Assembly: GCF_047948215.1 (NCBI RefSeq)
Contig: NC_134455.1
Span: 104,063,995 to 104,127,994, forward strand
From: Lycorma delicatula
Lineage: Eukaryota; Arthropoda; Insecta; Hemiptera; Fulgoridae
DNA: 64,000 nucleotides
Direction: 5' to 3'
Positions within the stretch are counted from its first letter, which is position 1, and the number at the start of each line of letters is the position of its first letter. The position numbers and the translations under genes were made by a program. Below the pieces are notes generated by a model. It ran no database searches. It saw nothing but the letters and a program-made list of their open reading frames with translations, and had not been told where the DNA came from. This document shows, piece after piece, positions 58,301-64,000 of this stretch.

Positions 58301-61300
58301 AATACTAATGAAGTGCTTTCAATAAAACACTCTTGTAATCTACGTTGAGTGTTACTTGTAACCTTCATGTGTTACAAATGTTCTTTATTTTTATGTAAAT
58401 TTGTTATTTTCATTACTATGTTGTTAAAGTTACACGACTTCTTTAAAAAAATTACAAAGTTAATTAACAAAATAATTTTCTTAAAAATGTAATATAAAAA
58501 TGTTTATTTCTTAATGAAGGTATTAATTAAAGAAAACTAAAGTTCTAATATATGCATAAAATTTGAAAACTTATCATTTTATACAGAAAAAAACTACGTT
58601 TTACACTTTACTGACTCTCAAGTTCACTACTATTTCATCATTTGTCATGTCTTTGATGTTACATTACTTTTAATTAAAGAATTGTAAAATTTCAAAATAT
58701 TTGAAAATTTTCTGGATTTTAAAAGAAATCTAGGTAGCCATCAGATATCTTTTACTATTGCAAAGTTAAATTTAGAGGTTTTACAAACAAAGGTATAAAA
58801 TCTAAGTATTTGTAGAATTAGGATTTGCATTTTATATTAACCTTCAACCTAGTTCCTGAAAAGTGGTGTATTTTAAGAATATATGCTTCTCATTTTTTAT
58901 TTTAAGATCGTCGCAGCTTTTAATTTTAAGGGAGATTTTGTAATTTAAAAAAAAAAGATTAAAAATTGACACTTTCACATAAACAGATACACAATTTTTT
59001 TTCAAGGCAAAAAGGTGACAGTTTTTGCAATGTGTTTATTTCATTCCATTCTGCTGTATATTTAGATATTTATTATAGTAAGACTTTGATAGTTTGGTCA
59101 ATATGTGCATGAATTGGAAATTCATATCGTGTACTATCAAAGATTTTAAAACAGTGCATTAATGTACAAAAAAATTAATCAGATACATCTTTGTTTTGGC
59201 CAGGGCAGCCATCACTTATAAAAATCAGGTCATTTTTAAAGCTGTTATTGTCTGAAGAAAATAATTTAAATTATAAGTAATGTCACTCTGCTCCTTCTTC
59301 CCATTCATTTCATTATGAGATATCATAATGACGTGATTAACATCATACAAATTGAAATGAAATATCACAGCTGGCAAGCATAAAATATGTCACCACTGTG
59401 AATGTGCAGGAAAGAAAGTTCCTGCGTATAGTCAAATGAGAGCATAGTTATCTGCCTTCAAATCTTTTCTGGGCTTCTAGTTTATACTTTTTTCAGTTCA
59501 TGGAATATGACTGCTTTTTTAAGGCGCACATCCTTCTCAATATTTATCACTTATACTATATGTATCATTACAAAATGTAAGTTATCTTTATCATTGCTTA
59601 TTTTATAATGGGTAAGATGTTTATCCAAAAATTTCACATAAAAGTTTGTGCATTTAGAAAATGGATACCGTTTCAGGAAAATATTTATGATTTGGCTGTA
59701 CTTGCTATGAATAATAATGAGCTGTCAAGTTAAAACAGATTCTGTATGCTCAAATATCAATTATTCCATATATTCAGATATTTTTGTAGGCCTATTAATA
59801 TAACTGACTCATTAACTGTAGAAAATTTCCCGTTTCAAGTATATGTTATTACAATCTTTACCTCTTTTTTTTGAAATTACAAAATGCTTTAAGACAACCT
59901 TTTATTTTCAGTGCAATAAGTTTAAATTTTATATGAAAGTACTATAGTTACCCACAACAAGTTTGTCTTTATCAGAAGTGCAACTATTTCCAAATAAGTT
60001 TGTAGACTTTCTAAGTCTGCATCACATAAGTTGTGATGTACCTATTAAACCTGTAAGATGAGGCTTGCTCATTTTTAGTTTCAAATGAACTGGTCATGTC
60101 TTTTTCAAAGTTTCAAAAGTTTGCACCTACATCTACAAAAAGATCAAGGTATTAATGTAACCATTTTATGAGCAATATAATCATGGATAAGCTTAATGTG
60201 AAGTCACATTAAGCTTAGCCATGTGACTAAGCTTAATTAGTCTACTTAATACTACTTAATTACTTAGTCTACTTAATTAGTAGTCTACTATGAAAAACAT
60301 AGTCTACTATGGTTTTCTGAATACAACTACACATGACTCAGAGTAAAATTTGATTGACCATTGAATAAATGCTGTTGTTCCATCAAGGTTATAAAAAATC
60401 CAGATTGATGAAGATTTTATCATTCAGACAGAGATCAGTCTAAAATGTTACAAAAATGTTTAGCCATTAGTGAGCAAATATTACATCATGATCAACTGGT
60501 TTAATCAAAGTTGATATCAAGGAATATTTTGAGATTTGGTGAGGATATTACTAATGATAATGAAAATAAAATATTTTGGAAAATACAAATGAATAAGCAT
60601 GTCGGAATAATAGAAAATTTGATAAATTGATTAGGATTACAACAGAAATATTTTACACAAAAAAACAATTATCTCTAAATTAAGTTTGTAATGAAAGAGA
60701 GCCTCTTAAGAAATGTTACTAGTGAAAAATATAATTTTTGTATAAATGATTTTACAGATAATTTTGTACAGATAATTTTTTGTACAGTTGGATCTTGAAG
60801 GACTGATAACATTAATGCATACAAAGATTTATTTAAATGCATTAAAAGAATTATTTTCTCTTACGAAACTTGTTGAATTGTTAAAACAATAGTCAAGTTC
60901 TACCATAATAATTCATTGATGGTTATTTTATAAAAATACTCATCTATTTGGTAGTTAATTTTAATGTAATAAAATACTGACAAGTATTTGTCAGAGTGAT
61001 GCTTACATCTTTGGATTTTATGGGTGGAGTATAGCGATTAGTTAACGAGTATTGAAAATCAATAATTATTTAGAATTAATCTGTTCCAAACAATTTTTCT
61101 GCAGGAAACAAATTACTTCTCAATACTTGTATTGAGAAGAGATTCAACTACATATATTATCACAATATTGATACTAATACTTTAAATTACAGACATCTGT
61201 TGTAGTCAGTGGACATTATTTGTATACATCAACCAGAAACAGTTTACTAATGGGAATTCCTAATGATGCAGCACCTGGGTGGCTGTTTGGAAGAGGTGAC

Positions 61301-61372
61301 TTTGGTTATCATGGAGGCAAAACACTATTTGATGATAACTTAGTATGTAACTCAATTATGACAATAACTTAA
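43377..61372 (+). CDS. tetraspanin of the peripherin/ROM1 type, four coding exons
   Basis: Coding exons 43390-43661, 44311-44604, 54669-54903 and 61193-61372 join in phase to 326 codons, close to peripherin/ROM1 length (about 350). The first coding exon follows a tttattatag acceptor, so an upstream noncoding exon exists. There are four membrane segments: about residues 18-42, 55-76, 100-120 and 247-267. The large loop between the third and fourth has CCG at 160-162 (FKCCGINTYSDW), PSSCC at about 203-207, a Cys at 216 and GC at 240-241, the tetraspanin cysteine pattern. The C-terminus has APGWLFGRGDFGYHGGKTL, matching the insect form. Such proteins organise membrane microdomains. The last junction uses an unusual gtcagt donor, the least sure part. 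Confidence 0.8.
43390..43661 (+). CDS. tetraspanin coding exon 1
   Basis: ATG 43390, two membrane segments, ends AT before a gtaagt donor at 43662. The AT joins G of the next exon to form Met. Confidence 0.85.
44151..44204. repeat. AGT trinucleotide repeat
   Basis: About 15 agt/gta units, slightly interrupted, in tetraspanin intron 1. Confidence 0.95.
44311..44604 (+). CDS. tetraspanin coding exon 2
   Basis: Follows a T-tract and aag acceptor. It encodes the third membrane segment and the CCG part of the large loop, and ends at a gtatgt donor with AG left over. Confidence 0.85.
44610..45330. other. tetraspanin intron 2, left part, nothing recognised
   Basis: AT-rich sequence with no supported feature. 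Confidence 0.5.
45340..45620 (-). mobile_element. LINE 3'-end fragment
   Basis: The minus strand reads GHLRRMDSDRLHL, then WVPDERRKRG and PRKHWYQGSFEAM, with two stops. This is the familiar C-terminal ending of RTE/CR1-like LINEs (usual form PRKxWxEGIxEAM). Confidence 0.65.
45640..45790 (+). mobile_element. 5'-end fragment of the RLE-type LINE
   Basis: Shares gtggagtt, ctcc, cccaggtggc/aggtggtgg, gattg, and gggaaataaaatacc with 34318-34410 in order. It is better preserved in parts than the 34.3 kb copy. Confidence 0.65.
45800..49000. other. tetraspanin intron 2, unrecognised sequence
   Basis: Between about 47.95 and 48.95 kb the base mix and several short open frames (47964-48203, 48729-48920) resemble a decayed coding element, but no motif identifies it. 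The rest is AT-rich. Confidence 0.4.
49121..50852 (-). mobile_element. IS630/Tc1-like DDE transposon nested in the mariner copy
   Basis: Minus-strand pieces in order are an N-terminal MAEFKSVIKK start (ATG 50331) with GLDSFDLGVVKRTVNEFH (49945-50160). Next come VYLDETYVLSSYCS and RLIVIHAGGEIGFIQNALL (49526-49813), and SYHTDLNPIEMVWSAVK (49202-49462). These carry the DDE Asp residues of DET, HAG and DLNPIE. The ends fall at TA dinucleotides, as expected for this superfamily, but clear inverted repeats were not found. Frames are broken, so it is inactive. Confidence 0.7.
50359..50382. repeat. poly-A run
   Basis: About 23 A residues within the 5' part (minus sense) of the nested transposon. Confidence 0.9.
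51640..53190 (+). mobile_element. piggyBac-family transposase pseudogene
   Basis: The plus strand gives, across several frames, an acidic N-terminus with PDSSDDEVIIPSTS (51736-51800) and KAFLGLLYMAGRR (52050). YLTIDVFEES follows (52290; first catalytic Asp region), then VTKIFTCDNWFTS (52470-52515; second Asp in DN). The end is TLVGTLHKNK (52555), MHSQKD and FYNSTKGGVDAFDKK (52716-52815). This is the piggyBac/PGBD pattern. Stops at 52050, 52275 and 52680 inactivate it. Terminal TTAA sites are not certain; an imperfect palindrome tggggtgatcccataaccc near 53305 may belong to the 3' end. Confidence 0.75.
52370..52397. repeat. inverted repeat, 12-bp arms
   Basis: ccccacatacgg and its exact complement flank ctta within the piggyBac remnant. 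Confidence 0.95.
53200..54165. other. tetraspanin intron 2, nothing recognised
   Basis: AT-rich spacer after the piggyBac copy. Confidence 0.4.
54166..54666 (+). repeat. tandem duplication of about 250 bp ending at tetraspanin exon 3
   Basis: 54166-54416 and 54417-54666 are identical except for one T in a T-run (11 against 10). The unit contains a SINE fragment and ends with the polypyrimidine tract and tag of the exon 3 acceptor, so the acceptor is duplicated (54418 and 54668). Confidence 0.95.
54210..54360 (-). mobile_element. tRNA-derived SINE, second family (copy within the duplication)
   Basis: The minus strand has ggtttgaatcccgg (B box) and an upstream A-box-like taactgctaggtctc. The tail has attctctgaagcaatacct and ggtggacc, the same tail type as the SINE at 30.2 kb although the head differs. 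It recurs at 54460-54610 because of the tandem duplication. Confidence 0.65.
54669..54903 (+). CDS. tetraspanin coding exon 3
   Basis: Follows ttgtag. It encodes RFGRADGQVLFPILPSSCC, the remaining loop cysteines and the fourth membrane segment. The chosen end (GTCGAA then gtcagt) keeps phase with exon 4; an alternative gtaata donor a few bases on would not. Confidence 0.75.
54910..56690. other. tetraspanin intron 3, nothing recognised
   Basis: AT-rich sequence. No repeat family was identified with confidence. Confidence 0.4.
56700..56990 (+). mobile_element. R1-like LINE 3'-end fragment
   Basis: The plus strand reads YYVIYECSKYELMCTETV, then SVLDLCVNLRSWAE and RIVEG with stops. This resembles the R1 C-terminus (usual HVLFECPRYD, then W and RIVEG). 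Confidence 0.45.
57242..57900 (-). mobile_element. LINE ORF1-like fragment
   Basis: Minus frame 57487-57242 reads LGYEKLKQFEKVLVTSTEKK, then EKIYKESGLTPKGKMPST. An upstream broken stretch has ERREEMAEVMETEERRK. It resembles charged gag-like ORF1 regions of R1-type LINEs, but no zinc knuckle is seen. Family assignment is tentative. Confidence 0.35.
57900..61190. other. tetraspanin intron 3, right part, nothing recognised
   Basis: AT-rich sequence with a 14-bp-arm inverted repeat at 60188-60217 and reiterated agtctactt words to about 60310. Confidence 0.4.
60188..60217. repeat. inverted repeat, 14-bp arms
   Basis: taagcttaatgtga and its exact complement flank ag. A further partial arm (taagctta) follows at 60228. 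Confidence 0.95.
61193..61372 (+). CDS. tetraspanin coding exon 4 (C-terminus)
   Basis: Follows aaattacag. It encodes 59 residues with APGWLFGRGDFG near the middle, then TAA at 61370-61372. Confidence 0.75.
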   Translation, partial: TSVVVSGHYLYTSTRNSLLMGIPNDAAPGWLFGRGDFGYHGGKTLFDDNLVCNSIMTIT

Positions 61373-61379
61373 GCCATAA

Positions 61380-62210
61380 AAAATAATTCATTTATTATGA
61401 TAGCGATAAATAGTTCTTGATGGGCAGATTTATATCACTCTGTAGTTAACTATTCTCTATGTTCTATAGAATTACAAATTCCAATGTCATATAAATACCT
61501 ACAATTGAAAGAAGTAGGTGGTAGGAGGTGTGTTAAATTTGGTAAGCAAAGGAGAATGTCTTTGATCTTTGTGATTCTATTATTTGGTCATTAAGGTTAA
61601 AAATTAGGATAAAATTGAGGATCTAAATTAGGGAGGAAAAATTTCTTAATCTAACTTAACTAAGCAAATGTTTTGTTTATTTTAAACTGCTTTATAATTC
61701 ATTGAGTTTTTCTTTCAATTGCTGTCTTACTGAAAGATGATCATATTATTGTGATTTTGGGTTATGATATGAAAATTTTAAGTAATGTATTTTGTCTCAG
61801 TCTTGTACATGTTTGTGGGGACATTGTAACATAGTCTTTCAACCAATTCTCAGCCGTGGCATCCTTTCAGATAAATGTATGCAAATATTTTTTATTTTGG
61901 ATAAATCTGGAAAAAGTTTAAAAGCTCAACTCTTTGAAGGCCTTAATTTATCTGATTATAACTTTCAAAATCCATAGCCAAATTGTTTAAAATTTTGATC
62001 CATTGTTTGTCAATGATATTAAAGTTTGTATTTTATTTTGAATCCAAATTACTAACATTCATTCTCTTCTACTTTTTATTTAGATGTGATGCATTCACAA
62101 TTAAACAGGTTTAAGTATGGGACTTGTGTGTTAGCTTCATTAAGAATTCAGTGTTATAAATTAAACATTAATTTGAAGTTTTAATGAACACATATTTTTT
62201 TTGTAAGTTT
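61380..62210. other. spacer after the tetraspanin stop, nothing recognised
   Basis: May include the tetraspanin 3' untranslated region. No clear polyadenylation site could be chosen. Confidence 0.4.
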
Positions 62211-62214
62211 GTTT

Positions 62215-63126
62215 ATATTTAATTATAGTTAATATACAAAAAACCGCTTACCAACTATTGAATTCTATAAACAACATCAAATATACTTTTTTCTGTGAAA
62301 ACAATAATAGCATAAATTTTTTGCACTTAAAAATTAACAAAAATTATGGTAATAATAAGTTAGATATTGACATATTTAGGAAAACCACCAAATAAGACAA
62401 AGTAATCCATTGCAGTTAGTTTCATTCTTGGAACCAAAAAAAAATGGCTACATTTAATGGTTAATATATAGAGTACTAATGTTTAAAAAACGATTATATA
62501 AAATTAAAGAACGAATAAAATAATATTAAATACATCGCCACAACTAACGGATATAATATAAACTTAATAGATAAATTATATAATAAAATAAAACAAAATA
62601 TACATAAAAGATGAAATAAAATTAACTAATAATAATGATAATCATTACGCTAAAATCGAATATAATATAAATTATAAAAAACTCAACAAAATATTTAAAT
62701 CATTTGGGCTATGAACTGCATACATAACTAATAACAAAAAATAAAATATATAAATAATGTGGTTCCTGCAAAAACAATAACAAAGTCAATTTAGAAAAAC
62801 ATGTAATATGTAGCTTGAAATGCGCAGATTGCGATTTAAAATACACCGTCATGACTAATCGATCATTTTCAATAAGAATAAAAGAGCATTTAAATTGTAT
62901 AAACAAAGGTCATACAGGTCATATGCATATTATAAATAATTATCATAATTATGAACCAGACAAATTTATTAACACAATCTATTTCTCTAATAACATATAT
63001 AATACTAATATTTTAGAAAAGTACCATATATTTAATAATAATAAATTAATAAACGGACAGAGAAAATTTGATAATAACGTTTTATACAAGCATGTATTAA
63101 ATAGTAATAATAGTGCCCTGAGGTAG
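62215..63126 (+). mobile_element. Penelope-like element fragment (end of reverse transcriptase plus GIY-YIG domain)
   Basis: The first part reads SINNIKYTFFCENNN, then a LDIDIFRKTTK stretch (usual LDxxIxRKPT-x-TD) and IATTNGYNINLIDKLYNK, the reverse transcriptase end and linker of Penelope elements. The open frame to 63126 gives CADCDLKY, NRSFSIRIKEHLN, INNYHNYEPD and ILEKYHIF, the GIY-YIG endonuclease. The GIY/YIG box is degenerate here (KYTVMT). The first part has stops and the second is open. It abuts the LINE 5' end at about 63122. Confidence 0.75.
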
Positions 63127-63651
63127 ATAATCCCCACGTCCGGAACACATCTACGTTCCACGTCCAGGGCGGCAACAGCTGTACTCACGTACATTACATA
63201 TAGCTGGCTAATGGGGTTCCGAGTATTGTTTCTCGGATATACTTTTACGGCTGATTTTCATCTGCAGGCCGAATTAGAGGACTGGATTTCGCGGCCACCT
63301 GCAGATACGAAATTCTTACTGATTATGGAAATGGATTGATACTGCCTTTAGAGCTGGCGATGTGGCGGCCACGGTCGAAGTTATTTGCAGGTGTAACGGA
63401 GACCTTTCGTTGTCCACATGCCCCCCGCGATGGCAAGCATGTAGTTAAGGTGCCCATGATGTTCGGGGCATGGGAGACCTGAAAGCCTCGGTGTGTAAGG
63501 GCCTGGAGTCAGTGCAGAGACTACGCATCCGCTCTCTGCCAAGACATATGCCGGTTCCACCGGAGTACCGGAACGGACCTCCAGGGTTGGTAGCCCTGGA
63601 GTGGGGGTGTACCCCGGCGGCTAGCCTTACTACAGAAGGGATTAATCGTTC
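63127..63651 (+). mobile_element. 5' region of a Jockey-like LINE
   Basis: GC-richer sequence starting gataatccccacgtccgg and running to the ORF1 ATG. A diverged copy of its first 400 bases is at 14185-14610. It probably holds the internal promoter usual in such elements. Confidence 0.65.
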
Positions 63652-64000
63652 ATGCAAACTGAACAACCAAACGTGGCAGAGGGTTCACGTAAACACCCTC
63701 GTCTAGAACCAGCCGTTTCGCCTGAGGCAAAACGGAGAAAGAGCGCAGAATCTCGTAAAATTGAAGTTGAGGCTAGGAAAAGCTTGCAAAAAGCTTTCTT
63801 CAAAAGCAACGTTCCAAAGCCAAAATACTTAGTTATTACAAAAGAAGACGGTAATTTCTCGAAGGTGAGTCCATTCCTCATTGCTCGAGAAATAAAATGT
63901 GCTGGAGGCCCTGTTAAGGAAATTAGGAAAACTTTCACGGGACTTCATGTGGAGACTGTAAATGATATACAGTCTCATTACAATCAACACGTACTAGCTG
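63652..64000 (+). CDS. LINE ORF1 (gag-like), open to the window edge
   Basis: ATG 63652 opens 116 codons without a stop up to base 64000. The start is basic with SPEAKRRKSAESRK. Then comes KYLVITKEDGNFSKVSPFLI, matching the conserved start of the gag domain of Jockey-type LINEs (usual form KxxDGxxFSKVSPFLI), and AGGPVKEIRKT. The product would bind LINE RNA; the zinc knuckles lie beyond the edge. It is the least damaged mobile-element gene in the window, so the copy may be young. Confidence 0.7.
   Translation, partial: MQTEQPNVAEGSRKHPRLEPAVSPEAKRRKSAESRKIEVEARKSLQKAFFKSNVPKPKYLVITKEDGNFSKVSPFLIAREIKCAGGPVKEIRKTFTGLHVETVNDIQSHYNQHVLA

Noticed and set aside
1..64000. CRISPR arrays, rRNA genes and true tRNA genes
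   Set aside because: None seen; the tRNA-like boxes belong to SINEs with A-rich or repeated tails and no cloverleaf that I could complete.

Overview
The window is nuclear DNA of an animal, almost certainly an arthropod and most likely an insect. It is AT-rich with small exons in long introns (GT..AG borders). It is crowded with decayed transposons of kinds common in insects: R1-, Jockey- and RTE-like LINEs, an RLE-type (R2/R4-like) LINE, mariner, piggyBac, Penelope and tRNA-derived SINEs. The order within insects (Hemiptera would fit the repeat mix) is an inference only. There is no bacterial operon, rRNA gene or CRISPR array.

Host genes. On the minus strand, positions 15779 down to 1461 hold the first six coding exons of an axonemal dynein heavy chain (284 codons in frame; the gene runs off the left edge). 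On the plus strand, 43377 to 61372 holds a complete-looking four-exon tetraspanin of the peripherin/ROM1 type (326 codons). A possible first coding exon of an unrecognised minus-strand gene lies at 40765-40882. Two duplicated, ATG-free, CpG-rich segments at 25.57-25.75 and 26.31-26.49 kb, each with an initiator-like TCAGTC and a GTACGT donor, look like alternative 5' untranslated exons of a plus-strand gene.

Endogenous virus-like region. Between about 16.4 and 33.7 kb lie decayed remains of a Polinton/adintovirus-like DNA virus. The plus strand carries a coiled-coil ORF, a small 'KFGR' ORF, a parvovirus-type phospholipase A2 protein, an adenain-like cysteine protease, a conserved structural gene, a double-jelly-roll major capsid protein, and small accessory ORFs. 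The minus strand carries a spliced protein-primed type B DNA polymerase that has lost its catalytic C-terminus. A promoter-like repeat sits upstream of two minus-strand genes (24.99 kb and the polymerase). A second repeat containing a CAAGATGGCGG box lies beyond each of them, in the same orientation. This suggests two element ends, or two partial elements, side by side rather than one element with inverted ends. All recognisable viral genes are broken by stops and frameshifts, and no integrase or packaging ATPase was found.

Later insertions. A LINE with a perfect 10-bp target-site duplication sits just after the capsid gene. A tRNA-derived SINE splits the polymerase, and other LINE fragments fill 27.3-29.75 kb. 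From 34.3 to 37.9 kb is a decayed RLE-type LINE. The large second intron of the tetraspanin gene holds a nested mariner pair, a piggyBac copy and a near-perfect 250-bp tandem duplication that ends exactly at an exon border. The right edge has a Penelope-like fragment followed by the 5' part of a Jockey-like LINE whose ORF1 is still open at base 64000; an older copy of that LINE's 5' region lies at 14.2 kb.
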